A DNA stretch of 5,265 bases from a bacterium (GCA_021159225.1 JAGGSE010000112.1:1-5265), one strand, 5' to 3'; positions 1 through 5,265 are shown, counted from the stretch's first letter. A program made the numbers and translations. The notes: generated by a model from the sequence alone, not told the origin.

Positions 1-884
1 TTATGGTATTTCTTTTTTATATCTTTTTTTTTTTCATAGATCTCCATCTCCTTTTCTCTGTAGATTATCCATCCGATACTTGTTACTATAAATTTATTTT
101 TTTCCAAGGGATATGTATTTTCTCCTATGGTGAGAATATTTCCATTTATTGAGAGGTCTTTCCCGTTAACATTTATTATTTCTTTCTCCCTTATACTGAA
201 TGTTCCTGTTTTTAAAACATAGAACCTGGATGGTGCATATATCCTGAATATGTCATTATTATTTATTCTTTCATATCCAATTGATATATTGAGCCATAGA
301 TTTATTTTCTCACCAGGAAGAATGTTGCTACCCTCCTCACTCTTTTTCTCTCCATTAACATAGAAAACATAGAAAACTCTATTTTTAAATGAGGAGACAT
401 AGAATGAATAAACGTTCTGATCATCTCCAATATGGACAACACTCTGATCTTCCCCCACTATCTTTTCATAAAGTGGTTTTTCATCGGTGAAGTATCTGTT
501 TTCATAAAAGATGGTAAGATCCACATATCCGTCTCCAAAGTCGATTTTGTTTATTTTTATCTTCTTTATAATAATATCTGCAAATTTTTGATTTATTTCA
601 GTTTCGCCGTACTTCAGATGAAGATAATCTTTCTGCCATATTATTTTTCCTCTTTCTATCTGGTAGATCCTGATACCTGCTGTAAAAACACATCTGTATC
701 CATCCCAGTAGACCTCATCACATTTGCTCCAGTCCACAACTTCCACACCATATGTATATTTAGAAGCTTTGAAGGTGGTCATACTGGTCCATACCGCCCG
801 CAGATCCACACTCGATTCATTACCTGCATGTATACCGGGGAGTATAATTAAAAATAATAATATAAGTATCAGATATTTTTTCAT
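1..884 (-). CDS. Exported protein of unknown function, 3' end beyond the window
   Basis: I do not recognise a family. The reading frame starts at ATG 884 and is open for 294 codons to the left edge without a stop; the next codon begins AA, so it cannot be a stop. Residues 1-20 (MKK, then a Leu/Ile-rich stretch ending PGIHA) are a clear Sec signal peptide with a likely cut after Ala20; there is no lipobox Cys. The mature part looks beta-rich and aromatic, with two cysteines (C55, C65) in a segment containing DWSKC and DGYRC, and N-glycosylation sequons at N22 and N199. The last 20 or so residues are Lys/Glu-rich and contain an A11 run that could slip. No membrane helix is visible, but the C-terminus is missing. 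It is divergent from the surface-protein operon starting at 986. The start is supported by GGTGAT three bases upstream and a TATA-like box about 50 bases upstream. Coding and export are secure; function is unknown. Confidence 0.85.
   Translation of the reverse strand, partial: MKKYLILILLFLIILPGIHAGNESSVDLRAVWTSMTTFKASKYTYGVEVVDWSKCDEVYWDGYRCVFTAGIRIYQIERGKIIWQKDYLHLKYGETEINQKFADIIIKKIKINKIDFGDGYVDLTIFYENRYFTDEKPLYEKIVGEDQSVVHIGDDQNVYSFYVSSFKNRVFYVFYVNGEKKSEEGSNILPGEKINLWLNISIGYERINNNDIFRIYAPSRFYVLKTGTFSIREKEIINVNGKDLSINGNILTIGENTYPLEKNKFIVTSIGWIIYREKEMEIYEKKKDIKKKYH
24..34 (-). repeat. A11 homopolymer inside the exported-protein gene
   Basis: Eleven consecutive T on the plus strand read as GAA AAA AAA AAA G in the minus-strand gene (Glu-Lys-Lys-Lys). 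A -1 slip here, or a true 12-base run, would change the downstream reading to Arg-Tyr-Lys-Lys-Glu-Ile-Pro and then TAA at positions 1-3. Without a slip the frame passes through. It may be a sequencing or assembly length error, a phase-variable tract, or a programmed slippage site. Confidence 0.9.
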
Positions 885-887
885 GGC

Positions 888-893
888 ATCACC
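888..893 (-). promoter_or_regulatory. Ribosome binding site GGTGAT for the minus-strand exported protein
   Basis: GGTGAT lies three bases before ATG 884. It matches the archaeal anti-Shine-Dalgarno core and has the same motif and spacing as the site in front of the RAM-domain gene, which fixes this start codon. Confidence 0.8.
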
Positions 894-908
894 GATGAGC
901 AACAATAC

Positions 909-922
909 ATATATCATATATC
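909..922. repeat. Tandem heptamer ATATATC x2
   Basis: Two perfect head-to-tail copies of ATATATC lie in the divergent promoter region, close to the transcription start expected for the minus-strand gene. This could be a regulator site or chance in AT-rich DNA. Confidence 0.4.
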
Positions 923-930
923 AGGTCCCT

Positions 931-940
931 ATTTTTAAAT
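931..940 (-). promoter_or_regulatory. Probable TATA box of the minus-strand exported-protein gene
   Basis: On the minus strand the box reads ATTTAAAAAT, preceded by a purine-rich BRE-like GAAAC. The expected start is about 26 bases downstream, near position 910, giving a leader of roughly 25 nt that includes the GGTGAT site. Confidence 0.55.
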
Positions 941-954
941 GTTTCTATCGCAAA

Positions 955-963
955 TTTTAAATA
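955..963 (+). promoter_or_regulatory. Probable TATA box of the surface-protein operon; leaderless start
   Basis: TTTTAAATA is preceded by CGCAAA, a plausible BRE. The box centre is 27 bases before ATG 986, so transcription would begin at or within a base or two of the start codon. No Shine-Dalgarno sequence precedes ATG 986. Both facts fit a leaderless mRNA. Confidence 0.65.
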
Positions 964-985
964 CCCTCCGATTAAAAGACTCTCT

Positions 986-2281
986 ATGAGAACTAAAATA
1001 ATCCTGATAATATTTTTATTATCAATAGTAACAGTTAACTCCATAATTGCAGAATCAGACGTTCCCACAGTGACGATATCTCCAAGAGGATACGCTCATC
1101 TTGGTGAGGATTATACAATATCTGTGACTCTGAAAAATGAAACAGGAGAGAAGATATGGAAGTGCTGGGCAGAGATAATTACAGATAAACTCTCTGAATA
1201 CATAGAGGTGGTAAGAGATAGAGCAGAGACAATAAACTTTGAGAACGGTGCAGAGGTCACACTTGATCTTGTTATCCGATTCAGAGATAATGCTCCTTCG
1301 GGGGAGTATGTGATACCGATAAGTGTCTCAGGAAAATGGACAGCCTGTACAGCAGGATGCAAGCCCATGAGGCCACAGATAAGAGAAACAAAAGTCATAC
1401 TTATAATAGAAAAGCCGATGATCGCTATAGAACTGAAGGATGATTATACCGTGAAAGGAGGAGAAGATCTTGAGATTCCCTTCAAGATTAAAAATCTGGG
1501 TACAGGTACAGCGTATAATCTCTCTGTTTCCTATGTTTCAGATTATAAATTACTTGAAAATTTAGAATCCCCGGATATATCAGGAGATTTAAATGCCAGT
1601 GGAGTTATCGATGAAAAATTATATCTGAATACTGAGAATATAGATTATGGAGATTATTCACTTACAGTGAATGTGGAGTATTTCGATATGAGAAATAAAA
1701 AACTGAATTTTCAGAAAAAGTGCAATATTCATATTCTTGGTCCAACTGAGGAAGAAATATATCAGGAAAAACTCAATAAAGCTGTTAAGATGGAGAGAGA
1801 GGCTGAAAGTCTTTTGGGGGAGGATGAATTCGAATCTGCTTTGGAGAAGTACAAAGAAGCTAAAGCCCTGTATGAGGAGATAGGTGCAAATCTTAAAGTC
1901 AATGACATAAACGGTAAAATAAATCTGATAGAGGATACAATTGATAAAATAAAAACTGATACAGAAAAGGCTGATCAGATGTATCAGAGAGGAATTGAAG
2001 AGATGAACAGCGGAGATTATAATGATGCATTGAAGGATATGGATGATGCAAAATCCCTGTACACTCTCCTGTTTAACCTGACAAAGTATAATGAGGATTA
2101 TAAAACGCTTTATGAGAAAAAAATAGCGGATTGCGAGGAAAAGATAGATGAGATAAATAAAAAGATAGATGAGACCAAGATCAAGATAGAGATGCCGGAG
2201 TTGAAGACTGTCTTTGTTATAGCCATCATTCTATCTGTTGTGGCTCTGATCTGTGGCATTGTGCTGATAAGAAAGGAGTGA
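986..2281 (+). CDS. Membrane-anchored surface protein: two beta-sandwich domains plus TPR-like helices
   Basis: A 431-residue protein, first gene of a two-gene operon. Residues 1-22 are a Sec signal peptide. Residues about 24-140 form a beta-rich domain with C60 (in IWKCW) and C121/C125 (CTAGCKP). Residues about 145-250 resemble the CARDB/NEW3 or S-layer-associated beta domain of archaeal COG1361-type proteins, including IPFKIKNLGTGTAYN. Residues about 254-300 and 325-362 are TPR-like helix pairs, with GDYNDALKDMDDAKSLY as the clearest unit, and 368-400 is a Lys/Glu-rich coiled coil. Residues 407-428 are a single membrane helix followed by Arg-Lys-Glu, so the body should be outside and the tail inside. 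Sequons occur at N51, N178, N203 and N364. The start is the only sensible one before the signal peptide and fits a leaderless transcript. It is paralogous to the next gene. No enzymatic motif is visible; a scaffold, adhesion or binding role is inference. Confidence 0.9.
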   Translation: MRTKIILIIFLLSIVTVNSIIAESDVPTVTISPRGYAHLGEDYTISVTLKNETGEKIWKCWAEIITDKLSEYIEVVRDRAETINFENGAEVTLDLVIRFRDNAPSGEYVIPISVSGKWTACTAGCKPMRPQIRETKVILIIEKPMIAIELKDDYTVKGGEDLEIPFKIKNLGTGTAYNLSVSYVSDYKLLENLESPDISGDLNASGVIDEKLYLNTENIDYGDYSLTVNVEYFDMRNKKLNFQKKCNIHILGPTEEEIYQEKLNKAVKMEREAESLLGEDEFESALEKYKEAKALYEEIGANLKVNDINGKINLIEDTIDKIKTDTEKADQMYQRGIEEMNSGDYNDALKDMDDAKSLYTLLFNLTKYNEDYKTLYEKKIADCEEKIDEINKKIDETKIKIEMPELKTVFVIAIILSVVALICGIVLIRKE

Positions 2282-2286
2282 GGTGA
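2280..2286 (+). promoter_or_regulatory. Ribosome binding site GAGGTGA overlapping the upstream stop codon
   Basis: GAGGTGA begins inside the TGA stop of the upstream gene (2279-2281) and ends four bases before ATG 2291. The nine-base gap between the genes and this overlap indicate translational coupling within one mRNA. The site fixes the start of the second surface protein. Confidence 0.85.
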
Positions 2287-2290
2287 AAAA

Positions 2291-3370
2291 ATGAAAAAAT
2301 TAGTCTTATTTTTGCTGTTCATGATTGGAATGCCATATGTTTTAAGCTTTGAAAATGTTACCTTGGAGTACGATTATCCTTCTCAGGTGCTGGTGGGGGA
2401 AGAAGTTGAGATAAAGGTGAAACTGATAAACACAGCAGGAGACAACGTCTGGGAATGCCATGTCAAAATAGATAAAGAGGAGATACCTGATTATGTTCTC
2501 CCGTTCATAGATTTTAAGGTGGATGAAGCAAAGTTCAAGGCTCCCCTGTATTACATGAAAAACGGCAAGAATGGAGAGGATCAGGTTTCTCTGAAATTTG
2601 TCTTCAAAAAGGGAATAAGAGGAGGCACATACTCCATACCTGTTATATTCTCAGGAAGAGTTGGACCCTGCAAGGATGGATGTGTTCCTCTTCCTCCTCA
2701 GGAAAAGAAGATTAAGATAGCAGTTATAATTCCAAAGCCTCTTCTTTCCATACATACCAATGAGAGGATTGAAGTGAAAACAGATGAGGCGAGGATACCT
2801 TTTATTATAAAGAACTCAGGGACTGGAAAAGCTGAGAATATAGTCATCACCACAAGTCCTGAGAATATTCCCACAAAGATAGACCTTAATGGGAGTACTT
2901 TAGCTCCAGGAGAGGAGAAGAAGGGGGAGATTATTATTGATGCAACGAAACTTTCCTCAGGAATATATTCTCTCGATATAAATCTGACATACAGTGATCA
3001 GGATCTCAATAATGCAGGTCTGAAGAAAACGGTGGATATAGTTGTAAAAAAAGAAAGCCCTCCAACAACGCCTCCAAAGGAGAACACCAAGGGGGATATG
3101 TACTATACACAGGGACTTCAGAGTTTCTCAGAGGGAAGTTACAGAGATGCAATAAACTCACTTATAGATGCTGAACTTCAGTATATGAGCTCAGGAGACA
3201 CTGAAAAAGCCTTGGAGTGCAGAGCTAAAATAGAGTCCATAATAGATACCCTGACTGCTGAGAATAAGGAGGTAAACAGGGATAGATACTACTTACTCAT
3301 AGGATTGCTTACGGGATCTGCCATAAGTGGAATAGGTCTTCTTCTCTTGATATACAGCAAAGGAATCTAA
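2291..3370 (+). CDS. Membrane-anchored surface protein, paralogue of the upstream gene
   Basis: A 359-residue protein with the same plan as its upstream neighbour, but shorter. Residues 1-19 are a signal peptide (MKKLVLFLLF, then a likely cut after VLS). Residues about 20-148 are a beta-rich domain with C56 in VWECH and C127/C131 in CKDGCVPLPPQ. Residues about 150-252 are a CARDB/NEW3-like beta domain with IPFIIKNSGTGKAEN, almost the same motif as in the paralogue. A Pro-rich linker (about 255-265) leads to one TPR-like unit (about 268-315, with YTQGLQSFSEGSYRDAI). Residues 334-355 are a membrane helix followed by a short tail with Lys. Sequons lie at N22, N200 and N231. It lacks the second helical repeat and coiled coil of its neighbour. 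Its last 25 codons plus stop overlap the aminopeptidase gene on the other strand. Function unknown; probable partner of the upstream protein at the cell surface. Confidence 0.9.
   Translation: MKKLVLFLLFMIGMPYVLSFENVTLEYDYPSQVLVGEEVEIKVKLINTAGDNVWECHVKIDKEEIPDYVLPFIDFKVDEAKFKAPLYYMKNGKNGEDQVSLKFVFKKGIRGGTYSIPVIFSGRVGPCKDGCVPLPPQEKKIKIAVIIPKPLLSIHTNERIEVKTDEARIPFIIKNSGTGKAENIVITTSPENIPTKIDLNGSTLAPGEEKKGEIIIDATKLSSGIYSLDINLTYSDQDLNNAGLKKTVDIVVKKESPPTTPPKENTKGDMYYTQGLQSFSEGSYRDAINSLIDAELQYMSSGDTEKALECRAKIESIIDTLTAENKEVNRDRYYLLIGLLTGSAISGIGLLLLIYSKGI
3293..3370. other. 78-nt tail-to-tail coding overlap of convergent genes
   Basis: The 3' ends of the surface-protein gene (plus) and the aminopeptidase gene (minus) overlap with codons in exact antisense register: each plus codon is the complement of one minus codon. 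The plus stop TAA (3368-3370) pairs with a Leu codon TTA of the peptidase. The plus strand encodes a hydrophobic membrane helix, so the minus strand encodes a polar Lys/Ser/Tyr/Arg tail. Confidence 0.9.
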
Positions 3371-4366
3371 TTTCTCCAGAACTTTTACAAGAAGCTTTAC
3401 TGCATTCTCCACATCATTCATATCCACACATTCCACAGTAGAATGCACGAATCTTGTGGGTATTGAGAGTGTTGTGGAGATCACTCCTTCCTTTGTGAGA
3501 TGGATCGTTCCTGCATCTGTACCTCCTCTCGAGAGGATATTTCTCTGGAGGGGTATGTTTTCCTCCTGAGCGATCTTTTCTATGAAGGAGTTGAGTCTTT
3601 TATTTCCTATTACACTTCTATCCATTATCGTTATTGCGGGTCCCTTTCCCAGTTCTGTTATTCTCTTATGCTCCTTCACCTCAGGGATATCGTTTGCCAG
3701 GGTGACATCCACGGCAATACCTATATCCGGTGATATTTTATATCCTGAGGTTTTTGCGCCTCTCAATCCAACTTCTTCCTGTACAGTGGCAACGAAATAA
3801 ATATCATATGAACTCTTTGCTTTTTTCAGGGTCTCCATAAGAACAAAGACACCTATTCTGTCATCCATAGTTTTACTCGTGTATCTTCTTCCTGATAGTT
3901 TTTTAAGATCTCCATCATATGTGATTATACTTCCCACCTTTATCCCTTTTTTCAGGACTTCTTCCCTGTCCTTTGCACCTATGTCCACAAAGATATCTTC
4001 AATGGATAGCTCTTTTTCTTCTTTCTCTTTTATATGGGGTGGCACACTTCCCATTATTCCATAATATCTCTCATTTCCATGCACTATTACTCTTCTGCTG
4101 ATGAGTGTCTTTACATTTATCCCACCAACAGGAGATATGAATATAAATCCATTCTTGTCTATATGGCTCACAACAAACCCTATCTCATCCATATGAGCTG
4201 CAAGCATTATCTTTCCTTTACCCTTTCCTCTTTTCAGTCCTATTACATTTCCCATTTTGTCTATTTCAACTTCGTCTGCGTATTTTTCCATCTCAGATTT
4301 TATCAGTTCCGCAACCTCATCCTCATACCCCGAGACACCAACAGCATTTGAGAGGGATTTTAACAT
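3293..4366 (-). CDS. M42 family aminopeptidase (TET-like, cytoplasmic, two-metal)
   Basis: Members of this family are cobalt- or zinc-dependent aminopeptidases that often assemble into tetrahedral dodecamers and trim short peptides; some relatives are labelled endoglucanase. Counted from ATG 4366 the protein has 357 residues. Expected metal and catalytic residues are present: H58 and D60 in AAHMDEIGF, the Asp pair in SKTMDDRIGV (bridging Asp at 168), E197/E198 in QEEVGLRGA, D220 in AVDVT and H308 in FVHSTVE, plus RGGTDAG. No signal peptide is present. ATG 4366 is preferred over GTG 4375, which would overlap the upstream gene by 8 nt, because AGTGAT lies four bases before the ATG and nothing suitable precedes the GTG. 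The gene follows the RAM-protein stop by one base, so the two are co-transcribed. The last 24 residues extend past the usual family end and are antisense to the neighbouring gene. Preferred substrate is not evident. Confidence 0.93.
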   Translation of the reverse strand: MLKSLSNAVGVSGYEDEVAELIKSEMEKYADEVEIDKMGNVIGLKRGKGKGKIMLAAHMDEIGFVVSHIDKNGFIFISPVGGINVKTLISRRVIVHGNERYYGIMGSVPPHIKEKEEKELSIEDIFVDIGAKDREEVLKKGIKVGSIITYDGDLKKLSGRRYTSKTMDDRIGVFVLMETLKKAKSSYDIYFVATVQEEVGLRGAKTSGYKISPDIGIAVDVTLANDIPEVKEHKRITELGKGPAITIMDRSVIGNKRLNSFIEKIAQEENIPLQRNILSRGGTDAGTIHLTKEGVISTTLSIPTRFVHSTVECVDMNDVENAVKLLVKVLEKLDSFAVYQEKKTYSTYGRSRKQSYE

Positions 4367-4367
4367 C

Positions 4368-4598
4368 TTAATCACTGGAGATCATTGTTGAAGTTACCTG
4401 TATCTCCTCAATAACTCTTATTTTATCCACTATAAAAGTATCAAGCATTTTCAGATCATCAAGCTTGATTTTGGCTATAACATCATATTCTCCATATACA
4501 ATATGGGCTTCTTCTACTTCTTTCAATCTCAGCAGTTTTTCCAGAACTTCTTTTTCTTTCCCGGCCTGTGTGACACACAGAACGAATGCAATCACCAT
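4368..4598 (-). CDS. Stand-alone RAM (Lrp/AsnC ligand-binding) domain protein, 76 aa
   Basis: The protein matches the C-terminal amino-acid-binding RAM domain of Lrp/AsnC regulators: an opening beta strand MVIAFVLCVTQAGKE, a helix KEVLEKLLRL, then the hallmark GEYDVIAKIKLDDLKMLDTF, a KIRVIEEIQ segment and a closing strand. It lacks the N-terminal helix-turn-helix. Such stand-alone RAM proteins are known in archaea and bacteria and form ring-like oligomers that can bind amino acids; some pair with full Lrp regulators. The start at ATG 4598 is chosen because AGGTGAT lies three bases upstream and a TATA box lies at the right distance; the open frame further upstream would add unrelated residues running into aspS. 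One base separates its stop from the ATG of the M42 aminopeptidase, so the two form one operon. A direct regulatory role on the peptidase is inference. Confidence 0.88.
   Translation of the reverse strand: MVIAFVLCVTQAGKEKEVLEKLLRLKEVEEAHIVYGEYDVIAKIKLDDLKMLDTFIVDKIRVIEEIQVTSTMISSD
4371..4376 (-). promoter_or_regulatory. Ribosome binding site AGTGAT for the M42 aminopeptidase
   Basis: AGTGAT, one mismatch from the GGTGAT used elsewhere in the window, lies four bases before ATG 4366 and within the last codons of the RAM-domain gene. It decides for ATG 4366 over GTG 4375, which itself falls inside this motif. Confidence 0.6.
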
Positions 4599-4601
4599 TT
4601 T

Positions 4602-4608
4602 ATCACCT
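4602..4608 (-). promoter_or_regulatory. Ribosome binding site AGGTGAT for the RAM-domain protein
   Basis: AGGTGAT sits three bases upstream of ATG 4598, a strong archaeal Shine-Dalgarno match. It rules out the longer upstream start. Confidence 0.85.
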
Positions 4609-4629
4609 AAGTGGAAATAGATGATATTA

Positions 4630-4637
4630 TATTTAAA
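4630..4637 (-). promoter_or_regulatory. Probable TATA box of the RAM/M42 operon
   Basis: TTTAAATA on the minus strand is preceded by GAAACC, a BRE-like stretch. Transcription would start near 4605-4612, giving a very short leader into the Shine-Dalgarno site. This suggests the RAM and M42 genes are transcribed independently of aspS. Confidence 0.65.
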
Positions 4638-4641
4638 GGTT

Positions 4642-4666
4642 TCTGTGATACATAACTTTGTCTGTG
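4642..4666 (-). repeat. Direct repeat CACAGA x2 upstream of the RAM/M42 promoter
   Basis: CACAGA occurs at 4661-4666 and 4642-4647 on the minus strand, 19 bases apart start to start, the second copy just upstream of the BRE/TATA. The spacing is close to two helical turns. It is a possible activator site, though six-base repeats can arise by chance. Confidence 0.3.
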
Positions 4667-4667
4667 C

Positions 4668-4693
4668 AATAATAATTAATTTATAAAAATAAT
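4668..4693 (-). terminator. Possible T-rich terminator after aspS
   Basis: Downstream of the aspS stop the minus strand carries a T-rich stretch with a TTTTT run and TTATTATT. Archaeal transcription commonly ends at such U-rich tracts without a hairpin, and no convincing stem is seen here. It lies between the aspS stop and the promoter of the next operon. Confidence 0.35.
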
Positions 4694-4699
4694 CTCTGT

Positions 4700-5265
4700 T
4701 CAGGGTTTTATTCTGTTCCTGTCCCTGGGAAACAGTATACATTCCCTTATATTGTTCAGCCTTAATATCTCCATAAGGAGCCTTTCTATACCCATGCCGA
4801 ATCCTCCATGAGGAGGCATTCCATACCTGAAGACCTTCAGATAATCCTCAAAATTAGCGGGATTCAATCCAAATTCCCGGATTCTATTCACCAGCAGATC
4901 GTGATCATGTATTCTCTGCCCTCCGGATGTTATCTCAACACCGTTACAGTCAAGGTCAAATCCTCTGCAGTACTTCCCATCGGGCATTATATAAAATATT
5001 TTTTTTGCCGGAAATCTTTTTATGAAATAATACGCTATATCATTCTCTTTCATATACTCTCCAAGGATCCTTTCATCCTCAGTTCCAAGATCCTCCCCCC
5101 ACTCTATGGTGGATCCTCTATCATTGAGTATCTCTATGGCTTTATCATATGTTATCCTTTTAAATGGAGTCTCCGGAATATCCATCTCCACTCCGATCTC
5201 ATTCAGTTCTTTTTTACAGTTTTCAGATATATTTTTGATTATATGATGAATAAGATTCTCAAGAG
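4700..5265 (-). CDS. aspS: Aspartyl-tRNA synthetase, archaeal type, C-terminal part
   Basis: This class II synthetase joins aspartate to tRNA in the cytoplasm; archaeal versions may also charge tRNA-Asn. The window holds the last 187 residues plus the TGA stop, and the frame is open to the right edge. Full archaeal AspRS is about 430-440 residues, so the anticodon-binding OB fold and motifs 1 and 2 lie outside. Visible family marks are RITYDKAIEIL, WGEDLGTEDER, FYIMPDG, GVEITSGGQRIHD, FRYGMPPHGGFGMGIERL (motif 3, with the ATP-binding Arg at visible residue 161) and the terminal LFPRDRNRIKP. The FRYGMPPHGG and FPRD forms distinguish it from archaeal AsnRS. Small departures from the common form are RDR where RDP is usual and SGG where SGA is frequent. 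Residues that decide discriminating versus non-discriminating activity are not in view. No sign of damage. Confidence 0.95.
   Translation of the reverse strand, partial: LENLIHHIIKNISENCKKELNEIGVEMDIPETPFKRITYDKAIEILNDRGSTIEWGEDLGTEDERILGEYMKENDIAYYFIKRFPAKKIFYIMPDGKYCRGFDLDCNGVEITSGGQRIHDHDLLVNRIREFGLNPANFEDYLKVFRYGMPPHGGFGMGIERLLMEILRLNNIRECILFPRDRNRIKP

Noticed and set aside
432..960. Two plus-strand open frames (432-851 and 724-960)
   Set aside because: They are antisense to the exported-protein gene and its promoter, have no ribosome binding site or TATA box in place, and show no recognisable protein features; the minus-strand frame has a signal peptide and regulatory sites.
1111..1398. 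Minus-strand open frame inside the first surface-protein gene
   Set aside because: Fully antisense to a well-supported gene, without start signals; its composition reflects the complement of the coding strand.
986..3370. Lipoprotein or pilin-type signal peptides in the surface proteins
   Set aside because: No lipobox Cys follows either hydrophobic stretch and there is no class III cleavage motif before it; ordinary Sec signals fit better.
3500..4351. Several plus-strand open frames within the aminopeptidase gene
   Set aside because: All lie opposite conserved M42 motifs on the minus strand and have no start signals; they are shadows.
4367..4375. GTG 4375 as start of the aminopeptidase
   Set aside because: No ribosome binding site precedes it, and the GTG is itself part of the AGTGAT motif that serves ATG 4366. 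It would add only three residues.
4599..4742. Longer N-terminus for the RAM-domain protein, starting at 4742
   Set aside because: The extra residues run into aspS, do not resemble a helix-turn-helix, and would ignore the strong AGGTGAT and TATA box in front of ATG 4598. The protein is therefore a stand-alone RAM domain and not a truncated Lrp.
4986..5000. A8 run in aspS as a frameshift site
   Set aside because: The frame is intact through it and matches the AspRS family on both sides, so it is ordinary Lys/Ile/Phe coding in AT-rich DNA.

Overview
The window looks like archaeal chromosome, most likely euryarchaeal, although the lineage cannot be fixed from 5.3 kb. Evidence: an aspartyl-tRNA synthetase of the archaeal/eukaryotic type, an M42 (TET-like) aminopeptidase, a stand-alone RAM-domain protein of the Lrp/AsnC ligand-binding type, TTTAAATA-like boxes placed as archaeal TATA elements, GGTGAT-type ribosome binding sites, one apparently leaderless gene, and exported proteins with archaeal S-layer/CARDB-like beta domains and N-X-S/T sequons. 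The DNA is AT-rich, with frequent ATA (Ile) and AGA/AGG (Arg) codons.

Layout. Positions 1-884 (minus) hold most of a secreted protein of unknown function; its frame stays open to the left edge and contains an 11-A homopolymer near that edge. Positions 885-985 are a compact divergent promoter region with two back-to-back TATA boxes. Positions 986-3370 (plus) hold two tandem, coupled genes for related membrane-anchored surface proteins: signal peptide, two beta-sandwich domains, a TPR-like helical region, then one C-terminal membrane helix. Both share a W-x-C plus C-x3-C cysteine signature. From the right, three minus-strand genes follow each other: aspS (partial), a short promoter-bearing gap, a 76-residue RAM-domain protein, and the M42 aminopeptidase.

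The plus-strand surface operon and the minus-strand peptidase operon converge, and their coding sequences overlap by 78 nt. No stretch over 300 bases lacks a gene. No tRNA, rRNA, CRISPR array or insertion sequence was seen.

How the genes may work together (inference). The three exported proteins around the divergent promoter could form one cell-surface module, with the two anchored paralogues as scaffold and the minus-strand protein as partner; nothing in the sequence gives its substrate. The RAM protein and M42 peptidase are one transcription unit, suggesting a link between amino-acid sensing and peptide breakdown. aspS is a housekeeping neighbour, probably transcribed separately. The least explained part is the paired Cys-signature proteins and their divergent neighbour.
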